From the NCBI GenBank assembly GCA_024362935.1, contig JANCRA010000010.1:7928501-7992500 (forward strand): DNA of 64,000 nucleotides, written 5' to 3'. The position numbers and the translations under genes were made by a program. This document shows positions 40,367 through 52,900 of the stretch, piece after piece. The first letter of the stretch is position 1; every line of letters begins with the position of its first letter. The notes under the pieces were generated by a model that worked only from the letters and a program-made list of their open reading frames with translations, searched no databases and was not told where the DNA came from. This DNA is from Setophaga petechia. Its lineage: Eukaryota; Chordata; Aves; Passeriformes; Parulidae.

Positions 40367-43300
40367 GTGAGGTGACCCCAGGGGCAGGCACAGCCTTGGT
40401 GAGCAATGAAGTGGTTTCAAGTGAGGTCAGTCTAGCAGCACCCATCCTGCTGAGTAGGAGGAGGAGTGTTCTTCAAACCCTTGAGTGGGTGACATGAGGA
40501 TCACAGGGAACAAGGGCCCTTCTCAGAGAATTTCAGGAGAAATAAGAGGTGAACTGCAGACAGGGGAGGACAATGAGGCTGAGCTTCACCCTGCAGCTGG
40601 ATTGTCCCTGCTCCCCAGCACACCCAACCCCAAAATCATGCTGTTCCCCTCCCCCAAAAAAGGCAGCCAGGATTATGTTAAGCAACATGTTTTGTGGAGA
40701 AATCTCTTCTGGTTTTTCTCTCTCAAGCACTTTTTCTTTCAGCTTTGGCCCTGCTGCCATGAAGCAGCACCCACCCTGACCACAGCTTGGCTCTGGTGCA
40801 GCTCTGTGGGACCAAGGAGAGGACACCTCTGTGGCAAGAGTCTGATGGTTCCCAGGAGCAGCTGGACCTCCCCCACTGGTGGGTGAATGGGATGGCTGTG
40901 TTCTTCCATCCTAGCTTGAAGAGGCATCAGGTCCTATGAATTTTGTCACGAAAATCCAAATATGCTCAATTTTCAAGTATTTTTGAAATGTGTTCTAATA
41001 ACCTTTCCTCCTCAATAAGTCTTTGCTTGCACAACGTGAGATTCAACAGGCTTTAAAAAACACTAAAAAAACTCAGCTTAAGCCACTCTAGATCTGCCTT
41101 CCCTCCATCCCTACAGAGCATCTCAGGAACTGATCCTTCCTGTGCTGTGAACAGTGGGCAGACAAGCAGGATTCCTCTGCAGTCAGGATACCAACACCCA
41201 ACCCCACCATTCCAACAAGCTCCTGCCAGCCCCAGAGATGTCACCCTGTGTTACTGACACAGAGCTGATGACACTGCTGAGCAGATTCCAGCTGGATCCA
41301 TGCACACAAGCATTTGTTACTGCCCTCCACTTACCAGAGCTTTGTGCCTCAAAGCTCAAACCCCTCAGCAGAGCTAAAGAAATGCAGTGAAACCCAGCTA
41401 CAGAGAACACCAGTGCACTCTCTGCTCTTGCTGGCTTGTTCTAGGAATGTGGGGTGTATTTGCAGGGGAGAAAAGGTCTAAACAGTTAAACCTATGGATG
41501 CAGAAGGCTGCATTTCCTCTCTAAAGCTTCCAGCCCCTTCTACAACCCAATGACATTGGCTTCTTCTGCAGTTCAGCTACCCAAGGCACCTTCTGCTGTG
41601 CAAAAGGCAAAGTGGGTTCCATAAAGCCACAAGAAAATCAACAGCAGAATTAAAACCATCACTTTGATAACAAGAACCAAGAAACCAGTTTCTTCTGGCT
41701 GATATTTCCACCGACTACTGATACCACTTCTTGGCCAAACCTGTTCCCAAATTTGGATTTGAGCACTTTGGTCCTTAAAAACAAACAACACCCCCCCCCC
41801 CCCCCCCCAAAAAACTAAAATCAAACTCCACAAAACTATTTACAGCATTAGGAAAAAACACTGCAGGACAGAAATATGTCCCATTTATCACTTAGCTCCG
41901 GATTCTTGGCCAGCCATGGAGACTGACCTTTCAAAGTTTAGAAAAAATTCCTTCGTTCTCCATGAGAAACCAGCACAAAGTGGATCAACCCACTAAAAAG
42001 CTGCAGTATTTTCCTTCCAGTGACATGCAAGGCCAACTGTGAGGGATGAGTATTTACAGCTATAAAGGTCTTCAGTGTTTGAAAAAGATTCACTTGAGAG
42101 AAGAGAGGAGGGTCAAAGTCATCTGCCTCTTCAGCTGGCAACTCAGTGCTTTGTCACTGTCACAGAACTTCCAGGTTGGTCCATACACCTAAGAGTTTCA
42201 TTCTTTAGGTGTGTTTATTTAGTTTTGCTGGGGTTTTTTGTTTGGTTTTGTTGTTAGTTTTGGGTTTGGGGTGGGGGATTTGCACTAGAGGTACTGCATT
42301 GTCTCATCTATTCTTCCAAAGGACAGAGAGTACAAATACAGAACTGGAGACACTAAAAACAACTTAATATTCCACATTTTCTTTTCAGATCAGCCATATG
42401 GGATTCTCTTTTGTTCACACTGGAGTTCTTTTCCTCATGCCAAATATAGAGATATCTACTTATGTGCAGAAATACAAATTACACAATCAATTCTCAGATT
42501 CAGGTCCTGTAGCCACTTACACAGGTGCTGACTGCATGTGTGCTCAGGAGGCCTCTGATTCAGCTCACCTGCACACTTCTTCACGTTTTTTGAAGTTTCA
42601 ACATCCCTCTGACCCCACATGGGCAGGAAATTCAAGGAACAGTTCAGTAAAATTTAATGTTTGCTCCCATCAAATACTAGACCGTCCCCCCTGCCCCTTT
42701 TTCTGAGCCTCCAGAGGGCGGCCATAGGATGGCCACTGATGGCCACTCCTGCCAGCACACAGCTCCCTGCCCTGCTCTCCAGCAGCTCCCAGCCCCAGGC
42801 AAGCTCTGCTGCTGGGGGATGCCCAGCCTGGCTAAGGTCCTTCGGGGACTCAGAGTAATGCACCAGAACAAAACACCCCAGCACCCTTCTGCTCTACTGA
42901 GCAGCCACAGGCCACTAAAGCAATAAAACATGTCACACCGAGACACTGCTCGAGCCAAAATGCATGTCAGCGAGTTAAAGGCTTGTTCCTCACACTCAGC
43001 ATCATCCCCTGCAGCTCCTGAGCTCTCCTAAGAGGAGAGTCAGCCCCAGTGCAAGGCCATTCAGCACTGGGAAGCAGAGTCTGGGCACACTGCAGAGGAT
43101 CTCCAACACCCTCATGTGTACAATGGGACCCCAGCACACAAAAGGATCAACCAGAGACAACCGGTGCTTAGAGAGAAAAAAAGTCTAAAATTCTACCCAA
43201 ATTTAGGAACTTCAGATGTGTCCTTGGCTTTGAAGAGTGATGATAATCCAGCAGGATTTGCGTAGAGTCACCATGAGAGGTGAGAACAGGTTCTAAATAC

Positions 43301-43969
43301 AATCCTGCATGACTGAATTTTAAGCACTCCAGTTGGATCTTTTTGGCATTACAGTGACAATCTTGGCATCATCACTCCCACACTTGACTGCAACTAGCAG
43401 TTGCCACATTCAAGCCTCCTTTTGTTCATTAATGTCCAGGTCCTGCCTGACACCCCACCAAGGTGGCATATAAGGCAGCAGTGCAGGCTAGGAGCTGCTC
43501 TGCTGGAGGAACCTCAGTCACTCCTGTCCTATCACCTCTGGCCACCACAATCTTCTCTCTAGACTGAATAGTGCCTTTTTCCCTTGCTCTGGTTTTCTGT
43601 GACAACACTGTTAGTGCCATCAGAAATAACAGCAGTAGGTCAGACAGCAAAGTCATTCTGGTACCTTTTACACCCCAATCAACACAGTGTGAGGGTAACA
43701 GTGTTTCCCCATTCTGCAGTTGAAATATTTAGCACCTTTAGATGGAAATTAAAAGTTTAAATCTACAAAGAGAGCCCCAACAGGATGAGAGATTGCCATT
43801 CTGATTCACTGTGTACATCAGTAAAGAGTAGAACCTCACCCAATACCACATGCAAAGTACAGGAGTAGTTTCAATGGCACAAGAACAGTCCAGGGAAATT
43901 TGTGCACAAGTGCATTCCAGACACAAGGCACTTCAAAGGTGGTTTCCATTCTTGTCCATTATGTATTCC
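40367..43969. other. Unique non-coding DNA with simple repeats
   Basis: Contains the 18-base C-run described separately and a G/T-rich stretch at about 42205-42275 (GTTTGGTTTTGTTGTTAG type). No gene recognised. Confidence 0.5.
41791..41808. repeat. C18 homopolymer
   Basis: Eighteen consecutive C residues lie between A/C-rich and A-rich flanks. The minus strand therefore carries G18, able to form a G-quadruplex. Length is likely to vary between reads and individuals, so the exact count is uncertain. Confidence 0.9.
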
Positions 43970-44546
43970 TGGCCTGTATTAGTAATGGTGTGACCAGCAG
44001 GAGCAGGGAGGTCATTCTGCCCCTGTACTCAGCACTGAGGCCACACCTCGAGTGCTGTGTCCAGCTCTGGCCCCTCAGTTTGGGAAGGATGTTGGGATGC
44101 TCAAGTGTGTCCAGAGGAGGCAACAAGGCTGGAGAAGGGCTGGGAACACAAACCCTGAGAGGAACCACTCAGGGAGCTGGGGGTGCTCAGCCTGGAGAAA
44201 AGGAGACTCAGAGGTGACCTCATCACTCTACAATTCCCTGAAAGTGGCTGCAGCCAGGTGGGGTTGGGCTCTTTCTCCAGGCAGCACTGACAGAACCAGA
44301 GGACACAGTATTAAGCTGTGCCAAGGGAAATATAGGTTGGATATTAGGAAAAAGCTTTTTACAGAAAGAGTGATAAAGTACTGGAATGGTTTGCCTGGGA
44401 AGGTGATGGAATCCCCATCCCTGGATGTGTTTAAAAAAACACTGGATGTGGCACACTGGATGTCACGGTCTATTTGAGGTCTTAGGGCACGGGTTGGACT
44501 CAACTGTCTTGAAAGTCTCTTCCAACCCAGTGATTCTGTGATTCTA
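43970..44546 (+). mobile_element. CR1 LINE fragment, about 580 bp
   Basis: A plus-strand CR1 copy that begins in the reverse-transcriptase C-terminal coding region (GGTCATTCTGCCCCTGTACT, then CTCGAGTGCTGTGTCCAGCT), runs through the end of ORF2 and the short 3' UTR (GGGTTGGACTCAACTGTCTT), and ends with ATTCTGTGATTCTA octamers. One frame still reads much of the C-terminus (RLDIRKKLFTERVIKYWNGL), but the upstream part is frame-shifted. It is a 5'-truncated, inactive copy. Together with the oppositely oriented CR1 at 44760-45505 it forms a tail-to-tail pair. Confidence 0.95.
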
Positions 44547-44759
44547 AGGTACCACTTTAGTCCCAACCAACCCAGAGACCCTGGTAGAAATGGAAGAGGG
44601 ATTGTCCAATCAACAGATTGGTGGTCTGCCTCTGCTCATCCCCCCCAGCCCATTGGAAGCTTCATGTTAAACACAGAACCACTTCACTTCTTCCCTGGAT
44701 CATCTTAACTCATTGACAGCTGAATAATTCACTTGGTAGTAACAACCAGGAACAAGTCC
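44547..44759. other. Spacer between two convergent CR1 copies
   Basis: About 210 bp of unique sequence with a short C-run at 44640-44647. No gene or repeat is recognised in it. It would be the loop if the flanking CR1 copies paired. Confidence 0.6.
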
Positions 44760-45505
44760 CAGAATGGCTGAGGTCAGAAGGGTGCTCTGTAGATCATCCA
44801 GCACAAACATCCTGCTCAGAACAGGGTCAGAGGGCAGGTGGCTCAGGATCATGTCCAGTCAGGTTGTATTTCCAAGGGTAGAAACATTACTGCTGCTCTG
44901 GACAGCCTGCTCCCATGTCTGACCACCCTCTCAGTGAGGTTTTCCTTATATTTAAATACAACTTCTTGCATTTCAGTTTGTGTCTTTTGACAGGATCTGC
45001 CCCTGAGCTTTCCCAAGCCAAACAACCGCAGGCCTCTCATCCTCTCCTCACACACTAAACACTCCAACCCCTTAATCCTGACCCTGCCTTGAACTCCTTC
45101 CTCTCCATCCACATCTCTTGTACACTGGGAGGTCAGTGCTGGACACAGCACCTCAGGTTTGTCTCACCAGGGCAGAGTGGAGGGGAAGGATCATCTCCTG
45201 CCCTGCTGGCACTGCTCTGCCTAAAGCAGCCCAGGGGGTCAGGTGCTTCTTTGCCATGAGGGCACAAGGCTGTCCTTGGACAGCCTGGTGTCCATCAGGG
45301 CCCCCAAGTCCCCCCCCCTCCCCGTGCACATCTATTGCAGCTGGGAAGTACCCAGGCAGTACCAGGACAGGACTTTGTAATTGCCCTTGTTGAACTGCAT
45401 CAGGCTCCTGCTGGCCCATTTCTCCAGCCTGTCCATGTCCCCCTGGATGACAGCACAACCCTTTGATGCAACACTCCTCCCACTTTTGTATTGTCTTCAG
45501 CAAAA
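44760..45505 (-). mobile_element. CR1 LINE fragment, about 745 bp
   Basis: A minus-strand CR1 copy and the longest element in the window. Read on the minus strand it starts at the degraded catalytic-loop region of reverse transcriptase (the part normally encoding the FADD-type motif, here broken), passes the CTGGAGAAATGGGCCAGCAG segment, the CTCTGCCCTGGTGAGACA segment and the ORF2 end, and finishes at the 3' tip AGAATGG near 44760. Multiple frameshifts and a decayed tail show it is inactive. An open minus-strand frame at 45153-45725 runs partly through it and is not a host gene. Confidence 0.93.
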
Positions 45506-45900
45506 GGATACTGACTAATGTTAAAGTACTTAAGTAAAAAGAGAGAATATTAATTTTTTTTCTGTAGCTTTCACCAAATATATGATATGATCCCACAAAG
45601 CTGTACCTGAACAAACTCCACATGTGCATGACCAGCTCATAGCTTAAAGATCTCAGATCCAACAGCCAATCTCCTGCATCCATGCTGGGAAAGGGAGAGG
45701 GCTGCAGAGAGACAATGATACACATCCTATCCCATCATTCCTTCCTTCTTTTATTTTATTGGTAAATTTAAATTATATAATTAAAAACTAGCAGCTGCAA
45801 CTCAGAGAGGCCAATATCATCTATGGATGACTCACTCTCTTGTGGGGTTTTTTTTGGGATGTGTTTCTGAGGTGGTGTCTTTCCCTCTGCTTCCTTACAG
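45506..45900. other. Unique, partly A/T-rich DNA
   Basis: A/T-rich around 45735-45795. Nothing recognised except the strong pyrimidine tract at its right edge, which leads into the next segment. Confidence 0.5.
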
Positions 45901-46055
45901 AACACAATCCTGTTCTCCTGCTTGGATGCTGGTGTGCATCTCTGTGGATCCTCTCTCTGTCAGGCCACAGGGGCTGCCTGGTTTCTGCGGTCATGTGCCT
46001 AGTGGGAGTCCAAAGGAAGTAAAGGGGTGTCAGGTCACTCCTGCCTCTGTCACTG
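45901..46055 (+). other. Exon-like segment, unknown
   Basis: A textbook acceptor (TCTTTCCCTCTGCTTCCTTA then CAG, ending at 45900) is followed after 155 bp by a good donor (CACTG/GTGAGG at 46055/46056). One frame is open throughout (RTQSCSPAWMLVCISVDPLS and onward), without clear third-position bias. It could be a non-coding RNA exon, a cryptic exon, or a chance pair of splice-like sites; introns contain many of these. Confidence 0.15.
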
Positions 46056-48299
46056 GTGAGGCAGAAATGAGAAGGATGAAAATACTTCTGAGACAGGCAG
46101 GGACTGAAACGACTGAGGCAGAGAAATAAAGGAAATCACTGCCCTGGACAAGAAGAGGCCACTTGGTGCTATGGCCAAGAGATGACAGCCAAGTGACAGC
46201 TGAGTTTCACTGGAGGACCCCTGGACACCCACAACACTGTAGTACATGGACCATGAAAAACTGAAATAAGGAAGAGAATTCTTTCCCTTCTTTCTCCAGG
46301 ATGCTGGGATTTCAGAGCTTTTCCCTGCTGGGAGGAGCTGTCTGCCCTGAAGGTTCTCCTGCACTCTAGCACAGCTTTTGATGTGCTTCAGGCTGAGTCC
46401 TGGTGTCTCAGAGCTGACTCAGGCTTGGCCCACTGTGCTTTGGTACCTGCCACGAAAGGAGCTGATCCCCCACTGCTGGCAGATGTTGAGATTTTCTCAT
46501 GTTCCATATTTTTAAGTGCTTTTGGGACTTCTACTCTAAAATGCTTCCCTTTAATTTCCATTTAATTTCCTTTAAATTGTCACTGGAGCTGTTGATATCT
46601 CTGACGTGTGTCAAATGCATCCTTTTCTCTGCTGTCTCTTTCTCCCCCACTATGCAGTACATATAAAGATTTAAAAAAAGATTTTCAGCTCAGCACTTTG
46701 CTACCTCCTCCACACTTTCTTGAGCATTCAGCCTCTTTTTTCTTTTTTTTTTTTAATTTAAAAACCCTAACATAGTGCACCCAATTGAACACATAATTGT
46801 TTCAAGCAGAGTTTCCCTGGAGAATTATATAATCTCAACCTGTCTCCTTTAGGCAACGTATAATCATGCAATCCACCGGCTCTTTGTTTCTCTTCTTTCT
46901 TCTTCCTTTCTTTTTTTTTTCTTATTTTTACCTTTCCCAATACTTGTAATAAGCTTTCCACCTTGTCTAGACATTTCTGACATACGCTGCATTTACCTCA
47001 TCTTCAGCTGCTGCAGCCAGGAGATGCAGCAGTTCTCCTCCTTCCAAAGCTACATCCTGGATCTCAACACCCCCCACCTGAAAAGTCCTCTCATTCCAGC
47101 TGCTCCTCTGCCAGTGCTATTTCCACCCTTGTAGAAAGCTGTGTCCTTCCAGCTGTGCATTTCATCTTGTGGAGGGATTTTTTTTAACGTTGCAACTGTT
47201 ATCCAATTAGGGTGAAGGTTCCCCTTTAACAGAAAAGTATTTGCAGTGACTCAAATTGGCCTGAAAATGTTTGATGAGTAAAAATATTTGATGAAGAATA
47301 CTCTTACCAATAGTCTAAAATACTGCTGCAGCTCTCAGTGGGAATTCTGGGGGAACCTCTGGTCAGCTGCAGTTCCAGTGGTGCAGCATTGCTTCACACC
47401 TTCAAACTACCATCAAGGGTCCTGGGCAGCATGCTAGCACTGGAAAAGTTCCATTTTCCATAGGCAAAAGGCCCTGTCTTCCCAGCCCAGTTTGAATAAG
47501 TCCAGACCTTTAGCTCATGCTAAGACTGAAATTAAGTTTTCTTTGAGTTTGGCAGGAAAATCTTTCCCAGTGCACAGCTTCCACAGGGGCACAGAGAGCA
47601 GAAAGCAAAATTATTTGCAATCATGTATTTGAAACGTGTAAATAAAATTACCTCGGAGCGAGTTCACATCCCTTCAGATCTTGCTCTTGCCAACACTCTA
47701 GCAAATATGTTCCCTGGCAGGAATGTTTGCTGAGACAATGGATCTCATGTTTCAGCCCTTTGTTCAAGGTAACACTGAAATATGTAGAGGTGAGTATTTA
47801 CCTCTCCAAGCTGATCATCAGAACTACCCTCATCCACTTGGAGATTAGGAACATACCACATATCTGATGTGTCCAAACATCGAAACTCTGAATCCAAGCA
47901 ACAGGTTTGAAGATTGTGTTTGCACACCCTGAAGAGTCCCAAGTGCCTGCACCAGCAGCCCCCTTAGAGAGCAACTGCAGAGCCCTGGGCCACTCCAGGG
48001 CCATGAAGAAAGGAGGAGACAGCTTGAAACTGATAGGGTTCCATCCAGGTTCCCTCACAGGTAACACGTCCCACATTTACACAGGCACTTGTCATACCTT
48101 TGAACTTCCTCAGGCCAGCTGACCTAAGAGTTCCTACATTTCCCTCACAACCTGTTTCTTCCTGGCTTTCCAAACTCTTGTTCCACCAGAAGCAAATTAT
48201 TGCCTGTGGCACTGAGACACATTTAAAGCATCACATCTAGATCGTTCCCAACTTTCTCACATTACTCCAGTCTGACTGGTGTTAGTGTTACACTCTTCA
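46056..48299. other. Unique non-coding DNA, pyrimidine-rich tracts
   Basis: T/C-rich tracts lie at about 46733-46756 and 46882-46925. A short imperfect tandem (TTTAATTTCC type, three copies) lies at about 46551-46576. No gene recognised. Confidence 0.55.
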
Positions 48300-48512
48300 A
48301 GCATCTCTTTACTGAGAGGGTGTTCAAACACTGAAACAGGATTCCCAGTGGACAATTAATTCCCCAAGGCAGTCAGTGTTTAAGAGGCATTTGGACAAAG
48401 CATGTAACAACACACTTTAACTTTTGGCCAGCCCTGAGTCAGTCAGGCTGTTGGAATGACACAATCATTGTAGGTCCCTTCCAAATGAAATAATAGTCCA
48501 TTCTACTCTACC
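48300..48512 (+). mobile_element. CR1 fragment with TTCTA-type tail
   Basis: TACTGAGAGGGTGTTCAAAC, TTAAGAGGCATTTGGACAAA, CTTTAACTTTTGGCCAGCCC and CATTGTAGGTCCCTTCCAAA follow one another as in the 3' part of an avian CR1 subfamily. The tip is a decayed TTCTACTCTA run and not ATTCTGTG. About 210 bp, old and 5'-truncated. It belongs to a different subfamily from the copy at 43970-44546. Confidence 0.85.
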
Positions 48513-49742
48513 ATGTGTTTCCTAATTTAGCCAGCCACTGACACTTGCAACCCATTCCCAAATTTGCATGGCAGCCTTTGCAATACTAGTAACAATTCCA
48601 AATATTCCAAATGTACATGCAAGAAATCCAAAAGCAATGGTTAGTTTCTTTTTCAAACATATGTTTTTGTTTCTCTATTTCCCTTTGAATTTAGGAACCT
48701 TCAAGGACTGCATTTACCAGGTTGTTTCAGGAACTGCCATGTGCTGCTGAAAAGAGACATTTCCTTGATCCAGGACCTTGGTTTTCAATGAAACTCAGTG
48801 TAATGTGGCAACAGACTGCTGTGACCCTGATACATATCTCACTTGCAACACTTGTACAGAAATGAATCATTCCTAGATAATGATTTGTGGGATTCTGAAG
48901 CAGCTGTGAGAGAACAGCAGACTGCACTTCTATGTCTGTCACACCACTTCCAGGTGAGACCAGCAATGTGCTTTGCTCCCCAAAGTGCAGGGCTGAGTAC
49001 ACCAGACAGCCCCAGGAGCCAGGAGAGCTGCTGCCCTCTTGACTTTCCAATTGATTCATTCACCAGTTCCCAGGAAATCACTGGAAATTATTCATTTTTT
49101 CCCTCACAGAATGGGCTCCTTCAGGGGAGCAGCAGCTCTCTGTGACCTGTGGCTGGGGCTCATAACTAACACCATCCCATAATTCCTCGTTAACTGTGCT
49201 GTTCTCATGGCAGAGCCACAACACTGACAACAGCCAAGCAAACTTCTGCAATTCCATACACATATGGTAAAGGGAAATCAGCTAAAGCCCTTCTCCCCAT
49301 TTGGATGCCATAGGGAGGTCACAGAGCAGCAAAACAACATGAACTCTTGGTGCTGGTCTTTTGGTGAACATCAGCTGGAATTATGTTTAAGGCTGGAGGG
49401 TCTCCACTTGCTCCTTACTTTGGTAAAATATCTGTGAGGGAACTTTCACTGACTCCGTGCCCTCTCATCCCAGGTGGGAAGCACAGGGCTGTATCCTGGT
49501 TAGTAGGAAAGCTGGGCTGTACCTCAGTTACTCCCTGCTGTTACAGCACCTTCCATGGAGCTCAGCAGGGGCTGTTCCTTGGCCACCATTTGCTGCTACC
49601 AGTCCACCTGCAGTGGCCAGGGCCTGGCCACAATGTCTGGCAGCAGTGCCCTGGGCCACTACTGTGCCCTAGAAAATGGTTTCATCTCCTAACATTATTG
49701 TGTGAGGATGTTCCTTCCCCCTGGCAGCACCGACCCACCAGA
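48513..49742. other. Unique non-coding DNA
   Basis: No gene or named repeat recognised. Open frames at 48727-49145 run on both strands without recognisable protein. Confidence 0.5.
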
Positions 49743-49918
49743 ACGTTAATGAGAAACTAACGAAGAGAGCCAGGCTAATGAGAACAGTAATGAAGATTAA
49801 TCTGTCCCCAGAGCAGAGGCTGACAGAGACCTAGTGCACCACAACAGCATTTAGAGGGTCAAAAGTGGGTCAATGAAAGCTAATTAATAGCAATTTTCTC
49901 TCTTATTCTTAATTACAG
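49743..49918. promoter_or_regulatory. TAAT/ATTA-dense block, possible enhancer
   Basis: About nine TAAT or ATTA cores lie in 175 bp (GTTAATGAG, GCTAATGAG, AGTAATGAAG, GATTAATC, CTAATTAATAG, TTAATTACAG). This is the half-site bound by homeodomain proteins. The block also ends in a strong splice-acceptor-like site (CTCTCTTATTCTTAATTACAG, AG at 49917-49918). Enhancer function is inference; the motif density is what is seen. Confidence 0.25.
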
Positions 49919-52900
49919 AGTGGTGTGTAGGGATTTCAGATAAGCTGCTTGTCCCATTCTGGATGTTGAATTCCCAAACTGGGAGCCACAAGCCATGCAG
50001 GAATTTGATGGCACACCTGAGCACAGATCTCTCAGCTGGGAAACAAGCAGAGCCAGGAGACTGGGCAGGCTGGACTTCATCCCCTGACAGCAACCAGAAC
50101 TTTTTGTTTAGGAAGATGCATTGGACGACTTTGTGTAACACAGCACAGGACCTCAGGAGGGTCCTGCCCACTTATTAGGGCAGCAAGTGATGTCTGAGCA
50201 GGAATTTGAGGTCAGGCTGTGGTTTCTCCTCATCAATAAGCTCCTGGTACCTCCAGCATCCTGTGGAGCCAGTAATCCTTCAGTACAATTCCCTGATGCA
50301 CAGCCTATCACCAAGGAGGGTGAAATTTGTGGCATCCAGGCATGGCTTTAACAAGTCTCTCATAGGGTCTCATCAAAGGCTGTCACCTACAGACACATTA
50401 ATATTGGACTGAAACACAGGAAGCAGCACAGCAACTCTAGGGAGCCTTGCCATTTGAGAATTTGACTGAGTTCCCAAGCCTGTTTCTCAGTTTTTCTGTG
50501 ACCTTACCTCACTTCAACACCCTCACCTTGACTCCTGGCCCACCAGAACTGTATGAAGACCCCTTGGTGGCAGCCAGTGTAGCATCCCAGGTAATGCTCC
50601 TGCCTCTGGTGCTTGTGTGTCTGTGCTGCCTCATGCAACAGCCTTTGCCAGGCCTTCAAGACACGACCATCACACCCATATGAGAGAGATGCTTCCATTC
50701 CTTCTTTGCCTGCCCTGGGTAAACCCACACAGGAGGGGAAAATAGCCACCAATTCCCCAGAGCCACCCTGTGCTGAGAGGATGAACTGGAGAGGAAAGCA
50801 CCAAGGTTGGCTGCTCCAGATGAGCATAAAGCAGCACTTAGGATTCCTGTCCTGCCTGGCTGGAGCCCAAATGGAAGCAAATCATCTGCAGGCAGGGCTG
50901 TCCTGCCAGCTCCACGGTCTCACAGAGGGAAAACACGCTGGGGCCAAAGAGAAATCAATGACTTTGCACATGTCTTTGCAAGGCTGCATTCACAGAGGTG
51001 ACTGGCACTAAAATTGCCCTACTTACCACAAAAAGCAGTGACAGTGCCACCACCACAGCAGGGGACAGACAGAGACCAGGCCTTGTTTCAGCCCTTGAGT
51101 TGTAATTGGAGCAGGCTGTGCTGCCAGCAACAGGATCCTCTACGAGATCAGAGCTGCATCTCCCACTGTGCTTTCAAAGGTAAGACAGCTGCATTTAACT
51201 CTTGTCTTGCTGACATCCACAGCACCAGTCCCTGCACACTGCCAAAGGCAGCACAGAAGTGAAGGGGAGAGGAGATCAACAGACTGCAGAGATTCCCAGT
51301 GGTTCTGCAGCCAGGGACACTGCAGCACCTCTGCTGGAACATCAGTGTGGGTGAACATCTCACCTTTGAGGGACATGCAGCTTTGCTGCTGGATAAACAG
51401 GAGTCACTTCTCAAATCAGCACAGCAAACAGAAACCATCCTGAGCCTGTCTGCCCTCTCACATGGGGAGCATCTCATGTCCTTCTGCTCCAGCATGAGCA
51501 GACTGAAGTGGGCATAATCAGGGGCTGGTCCAGGCTGTAGGTCTTGTCTAGAGGCAATCTGTGCCTCTTGCTAGGAATGTGCTGCCCAGGCACTCAGGGC
51601 AAACTCTGCTCTCATTTAAATATTTCATTAAAGTTACTTAGGTATTCTGCAGAGTATTTAAAGGAAGTACATACCCACCTCCCACTGATAGCAGAAGGAC
51701 TTGGGCACCTAATTCTAATGGACTCTTTTGAAAATTCTGGTTTTCAGTGCTCAAATGTCTGCTCTGAATAGCCAGATCATTGCCCATATCATGTGTGTGC
51801 TCTTAAATGATTGGCAGTGGAGCTACCTTACACTGATTCACCTTCTTCTGACTCACAGTCATTTATTTGCACTATTTCCAGCACCAGGAATTGAAACAAT
51901 GATACGTGTTTTCCATACCTTCACAAAAGAATTCAAAAACACCACGAAAGCACAACTTCGTGTCCAGCCATGCCAGGCTCCCCTAACTCCTCAGCCAAAT
52001 GAAACCAAACACATCTGTTCTGAGCTGTAGGCATGCTGAACCAAGTCTAAGGAAATATTATTCCAGAGAAAACCTTTTCCCCCATTTTAAGACAAATTCC
52101 AGCAGTGTGAAGGCTGCTAGGCTCAAAGACAAACATTTCCTCTTTACTATGAGCTAGTCCCTCCTGACTGGTCTTGGCCTGTGCCTCCACACTGCAAAGG
52201 AGGGAATGCTGAGAGGGCTGAGAAAGCCCTCCTGGCTCTGTGGTGCTTTTCTAGCTTTAGGGCTGCAACTGCCCAGCAGCTGTGCCCCAGCACAGAACCC
52301 AGCAGCTCCCAGCAGGGTCCACACACGGCTCTGAGCCCCTGAGTCCTTCCAGTGCTGCCCAAACTTCAGCCTGGTGACCTAACCCCCCAGAGCCCAGGAG
52401 GGGCCACTTTCCCCTAACACTTGGGTGCTTCTGCAGGGATGTCTGGCCAAATGAAAACCAGCAGAGGATTGGTTTCACCTTCTTAATCCAACTGTCAACT
52501 TAGGTGTGTTTCTAGACTTGTGTTAGGTAGCGGAAGGACCCCAAAGCCACTGGAATTGCAGGATGGTCTCATAGAGCAGCCAAGGTACTGGGACAGTAAA
52601 AAATCTGAACTAAACCATTTATCTCAGGATACATCACACCATGTCTGACCACTTCCTGAGATAAACCAATAGAGATAAAACTGCTAATTTGAGTCTCAAG
52701 CCAGAGCAATGCCCTTGGATTAGCTGAGTGCGGAGTTAGGGAAACTTCTCCCAGAGCCTGACTCTGATTCACTCTTCAAACTCTGAATCACTTGGTTTTA
52801 GCTCAGCCACCAACTGCAGCTAAGAGCAAAATGACCATGTGTAGTTCCCCCAGGGAAATACTCTCCAGCTGCCTTCCCACAAGAGAGGAACTGAGATTGC

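Noticed and set aside
44052..44477. 141-codon plus-strand open frame
   Set aside because: It is the remnant of CR1 ORF2 and its C-terminal part, already covered by the mobile element entry.
45153..45725. 190-codon minus-strand open frame
   Set aside because: Much of it lies in a decayed CR1 copy, so it is transposon-derived and not a host gene.
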